From: an uncultured Burkholderiales bacterium
GTDB lineage: Bacteria > Pseudomonadota > Gammaproteobacteria > Burkholderiales > Burkholderiaceae
Direction of reading: 5' to 3'
Assembly (NCBI GenBank): GCA_937891045.1
Contig: CALBEV010000185.1
Coordinates: forward strand, 1 to 57,259
DNA length: 57,259 nt
The number at the start of each line of letters is the position of its first letter. Positions within the stretch are counted from its first letter, which is position 1. This document shows, piece after piece, positions 44,743 to 53,379 of the stretch. The notes under the pieces are model-generated. The model did no database searches and was not told the origin of the DNA. It saw only the letters and a program-made list of their open reading frames with translations. The position numbers and the translations under genes are program-made.

Positions 44743-44758
44743 TGGCACATCCATTGCT
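44743..44758 (+). promoter_or_regulatory. Sigma-54 promoter of flhA
   Basis: TGGCACA-N4-TTGCT (44743-44758) is almost perfect against the -24/-12 consensus TGGCACG-N4-TTGCW, with both GG and GC dinucleotides in place. It lies 73 bases before the flhA start. The sigma-54 activator at 53380-54513 is the natural candidate to drive it. Confidence 0.8.
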
Positions 44759-44831
44759 TGATCATTCTGACGGCGCTGAAAAGCGCATTGATTTGAAACC
44801 TTAACGTAACAAAAAACGCGACAAAACAACC

Positions 44832-46934
44832 ATGAGCACCTTAACCCTGTCAACGATTCGACAGAACTTGGCAAAGTTTGACTACACCGGCCTGGGCATT
44901 CCAGTCCTGGTGTTGTTGATCATGGCCATGTTGGTGCTGCCTTTATCGACCGTTTTGTTGGACTTTTTGTTTACTTTCAACATCGTGATCAGCTTGGTAA
45001 TCATCATGATTGCCATTGGTACCCGCAAACCTCTGGAGTTTTCGTCTTTCCCAACGGTGTTGTTGTTTGCCACCATGTTGCGCTTGGCCTTGAACGTGGC
45101 CTCAACCCGGGTCATCTTGGTCGAAGGCCACACCGGTCATGAAGCAGCTGGCAAGGTGGTGGCCGCCTTTGGCGAGTTTGTGATCGCTGGTAACTATGTG
45201 GTGGGCTTCATCATCTTTGCTATTTTGATGATCATCAACTTCATCGTGGTGACAAAGGGTGCAGGCCGCGTCTCTGAAGTGAACGCTCGTTTCACCTTGG
45301 ACGCCATGCCTGGCAAACAAATGTCCATCGATGCCGATTTGAATGCGGGTGTGATTGACCAGCCCACGGCCAAAAAGCGCCGCGAAGAGCTCTCACAAGA
45401 ATCCGATTTCTTTGGCGCCATGGACGGTGCCTCTAAGTTTGTCAGTGGTGATGCCATTGCAGGTTTGCTGATTCTGCTGATCAACTTGGTCGGCGGTTTG
45501 GCCATTGGCGTGGTGCAACACGACTTGTCTGTCACTGAAGCAGGCAAGATTTACACCCTGCTCACCATTGGTGACGGATTGGTGTCGCAAATTCCGGCAC
45601 TGTTGCTGTCGTTGGCCACCGCCATCATCGTCACCCGCGTCACCACTTCCGAGTCCATTTCCGAGCAAGCGGGCACCCAGCTTGCCAATCCATCCGCCTT
45701 GTTCATATCGGCCATCATCTTGACCATTCTGGGCTTGGTGCCCGGCATGCCCTATTTGATGTTCATCACCTTGGCCGCTGCTACTGCAGGTCTGGGCCTG
45801 ATGGTGATTCGCAGTGAAGTGGTAGAAGAAGCCACCCAAGAAGCGGTGGCACAAGCCGCTGCCACCTCCGAGGCCACCAAAGATCTGGACTGGGACGATG
45901 TGGACCAAGTCGATTTGATTGGTTTGGAGATTGGCTACGGCTTGATTCCGTTGGTCAACCAAGACACCGGCGGCGAATTGATGAGCCGCGTCAAAGGCGT
46001 GCGTAAAAAATTGTCGGCCGAGTTGGGCTTTTTGGTTCAGCCCGTTCGCATTCGCGACGACTTGAACATCGATCCGGACTCCTACAACATCGTGCTCAAG
46101 GGCGTGGTACGGGGCAAAGGCGAAATCAAAGTGGGTCGTGAATTGGCCATCAACCCCGGCCAGGTGTATGGCGAGTTGCAAGGCATCCCCACCCGCGAAC
46201 CAGCCTTTGGACTGGAAGCCGTCTGGATTGAATCCTCACAACGCGATGTGGCCCGCACCTTGGGTTACACCGTGGTGGATGCCAGCACGGCGATTGCCAC
46301 CCACTTGAACAAAGTATTGCGCGAAAACTCGGCCGACTTGCTGAGCCACGATGAAGTGCAACAACTGTTGGACAAACTGTCGGCCAAATCACCCAAGCTC
46401 GTAGAAGAGTTGGTGCCTGGCAAATTGGCCTTGGGCATCGTGACCCGCGTGTTGCAACAGTTGTTGGGCGAGGGTGTTTCGATTCGCGACATGCGCTCCA
46501 TCGTTGAAACCCTCACCGAAGCCAGCGCCCGCAGCACCGACCCTGAGCAACTGGCCGCTTATGTGCGCCCCAAATTAGGCCGCATGATCATGCAAAGCTT
46601 GGTGGACGAGTCCAGTAATTTGTCGGTCATGACCTTGGAGCCAGGTTTAGAGCAACTGCTGCACAACGTGTTGCAGCAAAGCCAACCGGGCCAACCGGTG
46701 GTGCTGGAACCCAGCTTGGCAGAAAACTTGTTCAATGCTTTGCGCGTCGGCGCACGTGAAATGGAAGAAGAGGGCCATGCTGCCGTGTTGGTGGTGTCGC
46801 CCTTGATTCGCGGTTGGTTGTCTAAAGCGGTGCGTTTTCGTGTCAGCGATTTGACCGTGCTGTCGTACAGCGAAATTCCAGATGACCAAGCCGTCAAGGT
46901 GATTCACACTGTGAACGCCATGAACCGCAACTGA
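44832..46934 (+). CDS. flhA: Flagellar biosynthesis protein FlhA
   Basis: 700 aa. The export-gate component of the flagellar type III secretion system. About eight membrane helices fill the first 330 residues, with the FHIPEP-type signature region KPLEFSSFPTVLLFATMLRL and the later RVAEVxARFTLDAMPGKQM form seen as RFTLDAMPGKQMSIDADLN. The C-terminal cytoplasmic domain binds substrates and chaperones. Length is standard. It is first in a plus-strand run with flhF, flhG and fliA. flhB is not in the window. Confidence 0.96.
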   Translation: MSTLTLSTIRQNLAKFDYTGLGIPVLVLLIMAMLVLPLSTVLLDFLFTFNIVISLVIIMIAIGTRKPLEFSSFPTVLLFATMLRLALNVASTRVILVEGHTGHEAAGKVVAAFGEFVIAGNYVVGFIIFAILMIINFIVVTKGAGRVSEVNARFTLDAMPGKQMSIDADLNAGVIDQPTAKKRREELSQESDFFGAMDGASKFVSGDAIAGLLILLINLVGGLAIGVVQHDLSVTEAGKIYTLLTIGDGLVSQIPALLLSLATAIIVTRVTTSESISEQAGTQLANPSALFISAIILTILGLVPGMPYLMFITLAAATAGLGLMVIRSEVVEEATQEAVAQAAATSEATKDLDWDDVDQVDLIGLEIGYGLIPLVNQDTGGELMSRVKGVRKKLSAELGFLVQPVRIRDDLNIDPDSYNIVLKGVVRGKGEIKVGRELAINPGQVYGELQGIPTREPAFGLEAVWIESSQRDVARTLGYTVVDASTAIATHLNKVLRENSADLLSHDEVQQLLDKLSAKSPKLVEELVPGKLALGIVTRVLQQLLGEGVSIRDMRSIVETLTEASARSTDPEQLAAYVRPKLGRMIMQSLVDESSNLSVMTLEPGLEQLLHNVLQQSQPGQPVVLEPSLAENLFNALRVGAREMEEEGHAAVLVVSPLIRGWLSKAVRFRVSDLTVLSYSEIPDDQAVKVIHTVNAMNRN

Positions 46935-46968
46935 TAACCACAACAATTTTTGACCTGCGAGAAACAAA

Positions 46969-48393
46969 ATGGAACTCAAACGAATCATTGCACGCGATAC
47001 ACGTGCCGCCAATCAAAAAGCGGTGGCCCTGTATGGTCCCGACGTGCTCGTCATCTCCAGCAGCAAGGTGCGCGGTCAAACCGAATTGATTGTGGCGGTC
47101 GACGTTCCCCCCATCAGCCTAGAGGCAGCGGTGGCTGAAGCGTTTGTGCCTACCGAGAAAAAATATGCGCTGCCCAAAGAAAGCAGCACCGATGAAATCG
47201 TCATCAGCAAAACCACCGCCAGCTTTGGTGAGGTGATGGAAGAGACGATGACGCGTCAAAAACGCTCGGGCCAAGACAAAACCAGCCTGCCAGAAGGCTT
47301 TGTGTCTGCCGCTGTTTTGAAATCCAAAGCCAAAGCCGAGTCGGCGCCAGAGGCCGCCACCATTGAAGTGAAGCAAGCCCCTGCGCCCGTCGCAGTGGAC
47401 CCTGTGGCTGTTCAGGCGGCGCAAGAAGAGCGGGACAGCTTGCGTGGGCGTGAAATTGTGGAACTGGTGCGCGAGGAACTCGCCAGCTTGCGCAAAGAAT
47501 TCAAGCTCAGCCAGCAAATGGCTTGGCAAGGTGCTGGACTCTCACGCAGCTTGCATCCCTTGCGCAATGCTTTGCAAGATGCCGCCATTCCGGTGGCCTT
47601 GCGGGCCTTGTTGATTGACAGCATTCAAAGTTTTGAAGATGTAGAGCCCGCCATCGAGGAAATTCGCCGCCAATTGGTGCATTCAATGCAGCACAGCAGC
47701 GTGGGTGTGCCAGAGTCAGGTTTGCACGTGTTGGCGGGGCCATCAGGTGCCGGAAAGTCTTTGATGGTGGCGCGTTTGGCCCAACATGCCAGCGTGAACT
47801 TGGGCGCCGAGCAAGTGGCGGTCATCAGCTACAGCGATCAGCGTGCAGGTGCATGGAACCAAACCCAGTTGTTGAGCGCACAGTCGGGCGTGGATTGTTT
47901 CCGCGCAACCAATGCCACCACCTTGAAACTGTTGTTGGAAGAACATGGCCAACGCAAGTTCATCATCATTGACACCCCTGGTGTTCAAATGATCGAACGT
48001 GTGGCTGAAATCTCCAACATCTCGGCTGCCGCCCAATTCCATGTGGTGATTCCAGCCGATGCCTCGCAATCTTCTTTGCGCCGCTTGCTCTCGACGCCAC
48101 AGATACAGTGGCAAAGCCTGATGATCAGCAAAATGGACGAGTCCACCCAACCGTGGTCCCTCATTCAAGTGCTGACCGAAGGCCATGTGGGCGTGAGTGC
48201 TGCCAGCCGAGGCGAACGCCTGGGTGAATGGAGCCGTCAACTGCAAATGGATGAACTGGTGAACTTGGCGCTGCACAACCTGTCTTTGGGAGTTGGTGAC
48301 GCGGCCCACGAAGACATGCGCAGCACCATGGCCATGACTTCAGCCAGAATCACCCGATTGGCATCCCAACAAGCAGGGGCACTGAATGACTAA
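46969..48393 (+). CDS. flhF: Flagellar biosynthesis GTPase FlhF
   Basis: 474 aa. An SRP-type GTPase that sets where and how many polar flagella form. The N-terminal basic B domain ([19 protein letters not shown]) is followed by a variable stretch, an N-domain, and a G domain with G1 [10 protein letters not shown]3 IIDTPG and G4 SKMDES. Compared with better-known FlhF proteins the G1 loop lacks the usual run of threonines and G3 reads DTPG for DTAG, so GTPase activity may differ. Its end overlaps flhG by 8 bases. Confidence 0.88.
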   Translation: MELKRIIARDTRAANQKAVALYGPDVLVISSSKVRGQTELIVAVDVPPISLEAAVAEAFVPTEKKYALPKESSTDEIVISKTTASFGEVMEETMTRQKRSGQDKTSLPEGFVSAAVLKSKAKAESAPEAATIEVKQAPAPVAVDPVAVQAAQEERDSLRGREIVELVREELASLRKEFKLSQQMAWQGAGLSRSLHPLRNALQDAAIPVALRALLIDSIQSFEDVEPAIEEIRRQLVHSMQHSSVGVPESGLHVLAGPSGAGKSLMVARLAQHASVNLGAEQVAVISYSDQRAGAWNQTQLLSAQSGVDCFRATNATTLKLLLEEHGQRKFIIIDTPGVQMIERVAEISNISAAAQFHVVIPADASQSSLRRLLSTPQIQWQSLMISKMDESTQPWSLIQVLTEGHVGVSAASRGERLGEWSRQLQMDELVNLALHNLSLGVGDAAHEDMRSTMAMTSARITRLASQQAGALND

Positions 48394-49213
48394 ACACAAA
48401 ACCACCGAAGTGATCGGTATCGCCAGTGGCAAGGGCGGCGTGGGTAAAACCACGGTGTCCATCAACCTGGCGGTGGCGCTGGCGCAGCGCGGTCACGACG
48501 TGATGTTGTTCGACGCCGACTTGGGCCTGGCCAATGCCCAGATTGCCCTGGGCGCCCGCGCCGAATACAACCTCAGTCATTTCTTGGCAGGCCAAAAAAC
48601 CTTGGCCGAAATCACCTTGAAAACACGACAAGGCATTCAACTCATACCCGGTGCTTCGGGCATGCAAGAGTTGGCAGCGCTCAGCCAAGTGCAAGCGGCC
48701 AGCATCGTGCAAGCCTTCAGCGACCTGAGCAAAGACATTGATTACCTGATTGTCGATGTGGCCGCCGGTATTTCTCCTTCCGTACTGGCTTTCTTGGGTG
48801 CATGCCAGCGCCGCTTCATCGTGGTGCAAGACGATCCGTCGTCCATTGCCGATGCTTACGGCACCATCAAGGTGTTGTCCCAAGAGATGCAACTGGATGA
48901 AATTTATTTGCTGCCCAACATGGTCGACACCCAAACCCAGGGCTGGACGCTGTATCAACGCTTGAACGATGTGTGCGTGCGGTTCCTCAACGAATCCATC
49001 CATTACCTGACCGCCATCGAGCGGGATGAAATGGTTTTGACCGCTTTGAAGAAATACCAATCCGTCATGGAGTTGGCCCCTGGCACTGCAGCCGCACGTG
49101 ACTTTCGCCGTCTGGCGGAGTTGTGTACCCAGCTCAGACCGATTGACCACCCCTCCGGTGGCTTGCAATTTTTCATGGAGCGGTTGCTGCAAAGCAAATC
49201 GGATGAAGCATGA
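48386..49213 (+). CDS. flhG: MinD/ParA-like ATPase FlhG (FleN)
   Basis: 275 aa. A MinD-type ATPase that limits flagellar number with FlhF. The deviant Walker [19 protein letters not shown], then [16 protein letters not shown] and the Walker B-like [10 protein letters not shown], are present. The C-terminal part ends in an amphipathic helix ([12 protein letters not shown]) suited to membrane contact. It overlaps flhF by 8 bases and fliA by 4, showing coupled translation. Confidence 0.9.
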   Translation: MTKHKTTEVIGIASGKGGVGKTTVSINLAVALAQRGHDVMLFDADLGLANAQIALGARAEYNLSHFLAGQKTLAEITLKTRQGIQLIPGASGMQELAALSQVQAASIVQAFSDLSKDIDYLIVDVAAGISPSVLAFLGACQRRFIVVQDDPSSIADAYGTIKVLSQEMQLDEIYLLPNMVDTQTQGWTLYQRLNDVCVRFLNESIHYLTAIERDEMVLTALKKYQSVMELAPGTAAARDFRRLAELCTQLRPIDHPSGGLQFFMERLLQSKSDEA

Positions 49214-49962
49214 GAACACTTTCACCCATGAAGATGTACCAACAAGCCCGCCCCCAAGGCGAAGAGTTGGTGTTGGCCCATCTGGGCTTGGTCAAGCGGG
49301 TGGCCCTGCATTTGAAAGCCCGGGTTCCAGCCTACATGGAATTGGATGAACTCATTCAAGTGGGCATGATGGGTTTGCTGGAAGCCTCGCGTGTGTTTGA
49401 TGCCAGCAAAGGCGTGGATTTTGAAAACTTTGCGCACAGCCGTGTGCGCGGTGCCATGCTCGACGAAGTCCGTCGACTGTCATTCTTGCCACGTTCGGCG
49501 GTGGCATTCAACAAATCCCACAACGAAACCTTGCATGCTTTGTCATCCGAGTTGGGCCGTGCGCCCACCCAGGCTGAAATGGCCGAGTACATGGGCAAAG
49601 ATTTGGAAGATTTTCAAAAAGAGCTTGGCAAAGCCCGCCGTTTTGAAACCTATTCGCTTGAAGTCGTTACTGAAGAAGTGATGAGCATTGGCGATGATGC
49701 TTCCAGACAACCGGATGTGATGGTGGAAGAGGCCGAGTTCATGCAGGCGGTCACCAATGCGATTGCCGACTTGCCCGAGCGCGAACAGTTGGTGATGCAA
49801 CTCTATTACGTGGAAGAGTTGAATTTAAAAGAGATCGGCGAGGTCTTGGAAGTCAGCGAGTCCCGCATCAGTCAAATTTTGTCCTCGGTGGTCAAGAAAT
49901 TGCGCGGACAACTGCAAGTCGAACGTGAGCCCGTGTCCAAACCAAGTAGGAGGGTTGCATGA
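49210..49962 (+). CDS. fliA: RNA polymerase sigma factor FliA (sigma-28)
   Basis: 250 aa. The flagellar class III sigma factor. Region 2 reads [20 protein letters not shown] and [17 protein letters not shown], region 3 has [17 protein letters not shown], and region 4 ends [20 protein letters not shown], the HTH that reads the -35 box. Length is normal. It is coupled to flhG and to the next gene by 4-base overlaps. No flgM anti-sigma gene lies in the window. Confidence 0.95.
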   Translation: MRTLSPMKMYQQARPQGEELVLAHLGLVKRVALHLKARVPAYMELDELIQVGMMGLLEASRVFDASKGVDFENFAHSRVRGAMLDEVRRLSFLPRSAVAFNKSHNETLHALSSELGRAPTQAEMAEYMGKDLEDFQKELGKARRFETYSLEVVTEEVMSIGDDASRQPDVMVEEAEFMQAVTNAIADLPEREQLVMQLYYVEELNLKEIGEVLEVSESRISQILSSVVKKLRGQLQVEREPVSKPSRRVA

Positions 49963-50756
49963 GTAGCTTTTTCCAACTTTTCATGGCCTGGGGCCTGTTG
50001 TTGGTCTTTGTCTTGGTGCTCTATGTGGTTGACAAAGTCAATGTCATTTACGCGGGTTATGCCAGTCCCGATCTGCCCAAAACCTATAACGATGGTTTGT
50101 TTGGCGAACTCAGCGGCAAGACCCTGTGGGACGCCATGAGTGGCTTGCCCGTGCCGGGCATGGACGCCAAAACCGTCACCAACTTGAAGCCGCATTACGA
50201 GCCCGTGCTGCGTCAGCACATCGAACAAGTGTTCATGGAAGGCTACACGCATGGCCGCGCCGGAACTGCTGGTGTGCCCACCAACAACCGCATCATTCCC
50301 ACACCGCGCGGCTCTTTGGAGTCTTGGTTGCCGATGCACCATTTGGCCAGCATTTACCAAGCGGGCGTGGACTTTGCCGCCAAAAACCCGGATGAAGAAT
50401 TGCGCATTCAACAGTCTTTGGATCAAGTCACCTCCATGATTTACGCGCGATTGGGCTTGGACCTGACAGAAGCTTACTCAGCCACCTTGATGCTTCATAC
50501 CGACGAGGATGAGGCCGACAGTGCATTGCCACCATCGGAAGAGGCTTTGGCTGTTGCGCCAGTTGCATTGCCGCCGGTGGCACCAGTTGCGCAACCAGTC
50601 GCAGCACCTGTGGCCACAGTCAGCGCGCCTATGGCTGCCGTCGCCGAACCATTGCCAGAACCTTCGGCACTGCAACCGGATTTATCGGCGCTGCAAAACG
50701 CCCAGCCGGTCATGAGTTCAGCCGCTGCCGATGAAAACAAAGCGGTTCCTGCTTAA
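49959..50756 (+). CDS. Unknown membrane-anchored protein coupled to fliA
   Basis: 265 aa. Its ATG overlaps the fliA stop (ATGA). One N-terminal membrane helix (LFMAWGLLLVFVLVLYVVDK, about 8-27) is followed by a soluble region of about 150 residues with several aromatic and charged segments (LKPHYEPVLRQHIEQVFMEG) and a C-terminal tail rich in Ala, Pro and Val (about 185-250). No family was recognised. Position between fliA and fliS argues for a flagellar role, perhaps late in assembly or at the pole. No catalytic motif is apparent. Confidence 0.75.
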   Translation: MSSFFQLFMAWGLLLVFVLVLYVVDKVNVIYAGYASPDLPKTYNDGLFGELSGKTLWDAMSGLPVPGMDAKTVTNLKPHYEPVLRQHIEQVFMEGYTHGRAGTAGVPTNNRIIPTPRGSLESWLPMHHLASIYQAGVDFAAKNPDEELRIQQSLDQVTSMIYARLGLDLTEAYSATLMLHTDEDEADSALPPSEEALAVAPVALPPVAPVAQPVAAPVATVSAPMAAVAEPLPEPSALQPDLSALQNAQPVMSSAAADENKAVPA

Positions 50757-50783
50757 AACCACATTGACAAACATGGTCTGCTC

Positions 50784-50810
50784 TCAAGTTCAAGCGCATC
50801 ACGCCGAATC
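50784..50810 (+). promoter_or_regulatory. Sigma-28-like promoter of fliS
   Basis: TCAAGTTC (50784-50791), an 11-base spacer and GCCGAATC (50803-50810) match the consensus TAAAGTTT-N11-GCCGATAA at 6 of 8 and 5 of 8 positions with exact spacing. It ends 37 bases before the fliS start. Confidence 0.6.
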
Positions 50811-50847
50811 AATCAGGGTCAACGATTAATTTCAGGAGCCTTTGATC

Positions 50848-51267
50848 ATGCGAGCCAACCACCGAGCCATTGAAAGCTATGGACAAGTCAAAGTCAGCAC
50901 CGGCGCTTCACAAGCGAACAACGTCGAGCTGATTCAAATGCTGTTTGATGGTTTGATTGAAAGTTTGTCAACCGCCAAGGGACATATTCAACACAACAAT
51001 GTCAGCGAAAAATCAAAAGCCATTGCCCGCGCCAGCCGCATTGTGTTGGGTCTGCAAGGTGCATTGGACTTTGAAAAGGGTGGCGATTTGGCTGCCAACT
51101 TGAATGAACTTTATAACTACGTGACACGCCGTTTGTTGCAAGTAAATGCACGCAACGATTTGCAGGCCTTGGAAGAAATCCATAGCCTGATGATGGAAAT
51201 TCGCAGCGCATGGGAAACTGTGCCAGCCTTGATCCCACGGCCTGCAGTTGTTGCAGCCGTCAACTGA
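50848..51267 (+). CDS. fliS: Flagellar chaperone FliS
   Basis: 139 aa from the ATG at 50848, with AGGAG at 50834-50838; an upstream in-frame TTG at 50842 is too near the ribosome site. FliS binds the C-terminal part of flagellin and stops early polymerisation. Family motifs: LIQMLFDGLIESLSTAKGHI, ALDFEKGGDLAANLNELYNY and LLQVNARNDLQALEEI. Unusually no fliC or fliD gene is adjacent. A hairpin (51273-51290) follows the stop. Confidence 0.9.
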   Translation: MRANHRAIESYGQVKVSTGASQANNVELIQMLFDGLIESLSTAKGHIQHNNVSEKSKAIARASRIVLGLQGALDFEKGGDLAANLNELYNYVTRRLLQVNARNDLQALEEIHSLMMEIRSAWETVPALIPRPAVVAAVN

Positions 51268-51320
51268 AGTTCTAGACACCAAAGGGTCTATTGATTCGGT
51301 TACGCTTGTGGGATAGATAG

Positions 51321-51354
51321 AAAGCATGGGGCCTCCTCGGACGCCACATGCTTT
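51321..51354 (+). other. Hairpin between fliS and motA
   Basis: AAAGCATG (51321-51328) pairs with CATGCTTT (51347-51354), and an inner GG/CC adds stability. It lies 17 bases before motA. It could end fliS transcripts or shape the motA leader. A second, smaller stem TAGACACC/GGGTCTA lies at 51273-51290. Confidence 0.45.
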
Positions 51355-51371
51355 AACACTTGGAGTAGAAA

Positions 51372-52232
51372 ATGGGAGCAGTAGGTCTAGTCGTTTTGTT
51401 CGCTTGCGTCTTTGGCGTGTACATCGTCCACGGCGGCGATATGGCCCCCATTATTGCAGCGGCTCCCTTCGAATTCGTCTCCATTTTCGGTGCGGCCGTT
51501 GGTGCGGCCCTCATTGGCAACAGCAAGGCAGGTGTCGGCACTGGTTTTGCAGCAGCGGGCAAGGTTTTCAAAGGCCCCAAGTACCACAAAGAAGATTACT
51601 TGGCGATTATTTTGGTGGTCTCCAAAATATTGAAAACGCTCAAGGCCGAAGGTGCTGTGGCCCTCGAACCGCACATCGAAAACCCCGAGTCCAGCGCCAT
51701 CTTCGCGGAATACCCGCCCATCTTGCAAGACCATGCCCTGCTTGACATGATTTGCGACACCATCCGTTTGATGGTGGTGTCCTCTGGCAACTTGAGTCCT
51801 TATGCGGTGGAAGATGTGATGACTGCTTCCATCAAAAACCACCAACACCATGAAGGCATGAATGCCACGTTCTGGGCCTCTATGGAGGGCGCTTTGCCTG
51901 CCTTGGGCATTGTGGCTTGCGTTTTGGGTGTGGTGAAAACCATGGGTGCGATTGACCAACCACCTCCTGTGCTGGGAGCACTGATTGGTTCAGCGCTGGT
52001 GGGTACCTTCATGGGCGTGTTGTTGGCCTACGGTATTGCAGGTCCTTTTGCCATTCGCATTGCCCAGGTGGTTGAAGAAGACGGTGAAATTTTCAAGTGC
52101 GTGCAGCAACTCATCGTGGCCAACTTGCATGGTCACCCCATGCCCTTGGTGATTGAGGCAGCCCGATCGGTGATCAACCACCACAACAAGCCATCCTTTG
52201 GTGAAATTTTTGACGGCATGCGAGGCAAGTAA
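51372..52232 (+). CDS. motA: Flagellar motor stator protein MotA
   Basis: 286 aa with four membrane helices. A stator subunit that with MotB conducts ions and turns the rotor. The cytoplasmic loop between helices 2 and 3 has the charged segments KGPKYHKEDYLAIILVV and MEGALPALGIVACVLGVV with the two conserved prolines (PALG and the later PPPVLGALIG). GGAG follows. It resembles the longer MotA type. motB starts 2 bases later. Confidence 0.93.
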   Translation: MGAVGLVVLFACVFGVYIVHGGDMAPIIAAAPFEFVSIFGAAVGAALIGNSKAGVGTGFAAAGKVFKGPKYHKEDYLAIILVVSKILKTLKAEGAVALEPHIENPESSAIFAEYPPILQDHALLDMICDTIRLMVVSSGNLSPYAVEDVMTASIKNHQHHEGMNATFWASMEGALPALGIVACVLGVVKTMGAIDQPPPVLGALIGSALVGTFMGVLLAYGIAGPFAIRIAQVVEEDGEIFKCVQQLIVANLHGHPMPLVIEAARSVINHHNKPSFGEIFDGMRGK

Positions 52233-52234
52233 CC

Positions 52235-53344
52235 ATGGCTGAGGAACAAGCCGCCAAGGAAGACCCTGCTGCCGCTGCTGCTGCAGCTGCAGCTGGCGCC
52301 GATGCTGCGCCGGATGCGCCACCAGACGCACCCCCTCCGGCTGAAGGGGCCCCGCCTGCGGCTGAAGGTCTTGCGCCGGTCATCATCATCAAGAAAATTG
52401 AAGATGGCCATGGCGGCGCCCACGGTGGTGCTTGGAAAATTGCGCTGGCCGACATGATGACCGCCATGATGGCGTTCTTCTTGTTGATGTGGCTGTTGGG
52501 CGCGTCCAATGCCGACCAACGCAAAAGCATTGCCGACTATTTCAAACCCACTTCGCACAGTTTGGTGCCCGTTGGTCAATTGGCTGGCTCCAACGGTGTC
52601 TTGGGTGGTCGCTCCATCATCGACCCCGATGCCTTTCCCTATGCAGCGCGTCAAACCGGTTTGCTTGAGCGTTTGACGCCCAAATCCGAAGGCGGCCCCA
52701 ACCCCGACACCGACCCCGGCCCTGAAAATGAAAACGAGGCCAACGACCCGTCCAAAGGCGGCAAAGGCGAAGGCCTGGGCTCCGGCGAGGGCGGTCAAGG
52801 CGAGGGTGGTAGCGGCCCCGACAAATTGAGCAAAGCCGAGCGCAAAGCCATTGCAGAGCAGCAAGACAAAGAAAACTTTGAAAAACTCGAGCAAGAAATC
52901 AAAGAGAAATTGTCAGAGAACAAAAAGTTTGAATCGCTGAAAGACAAAGTGGCCATCAGCCGTGACCAAGAAGGCTTGCGCATCGAGATCATCGACAACG
53001 CCGACTTTGCGATGTTCCCAAGTGGCAATGCTGGCATGCAAGGCAAAGCGGCAGCGTTGATCAGCGAGGTTGCGGCTTCGTTGGCAGACATGCCCAACAA
53101 AGTGGCCATTCGTGGACACACCGATGCCGTGCCTTTCCAAAATCAGCAAGGACGCAACAACTGGTCCTTGTCGGCAGAGCGGGCGGAAGCCACGCGCCAA
53201 ATTTTGCAAAGAAACGGTATCAAGGAAGAGCGCTTCAAGCGGATTGAAGGGGTTGCCGACACCGATCCGTTCAATCCCAAAGACAAATTTGACCCGCGCA
53301 ACCGCCGCATGAGTATCACGGTGCTCAATCAAGAGACCAAGTAA
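52235..53344 (+). CDS. motB: Flagellar motor stator protein MotB with extended N-terminus
   Basis: 369 aa. The ion-channel Asp sits in IALADMMTAMMAFFLLMWLL as Asp73, equal to Asp32 of the E. coli protein. The helix is preceded by an extra, Ala- and Pro-rich stretch of about 45 residues not seen in textbook MotB. The usual IIIKK and GGAWK start is at about 50-68. After the helix comes a long Gly/Glu/Lys-rich linker and a C-terminal OmpA-like peptidoglycan-binding domain with IRGHTDAVPF and NNWSLSAERA. The ion used cannot be told for certain. Confidence 0.92.
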   Translation: MAEEQAAKEDPAAAAAAAAAGADAAPDAPPDAPPPAEGAPPAAEGLAPVIIIKKIEDGHGGAHGGAWKIALADMMTAMMAFFLLMWLLGASNADQRKSIADYFKPTSHSLVPVGQLAGSNGVLGGRSIIDPDAFPYAARQTGLLERLTPKSEGGPNPDTDPGPENENEANDPSKGGKGEGLGSGEGGQGEGGSGPDKLSKAERKAIAEQQDKENFEKLEQEIKEKLSENKKFESLKDKVAISRDQEGLRIEIIDNADFAMFPSGNAGMQGKAAALISEVAASLADMPNKVAIRGHTDAVPFQNQQGRNNWSLSAERAEATRQILQRNGIKEERFKRIEGVADTDPFNPKDKFDPRNRRMSITVLNQETK

Positions 53345-53379
53345 GCGAACAATCGGCCGGTTCTAAGTTCCGACCAAAA

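Noticed and set aside
51268..51371. Sigma-28 promoter before motA
   Set aside because: A GATA-like -10 exists near 51312, but no -35 with proper spacing was found.
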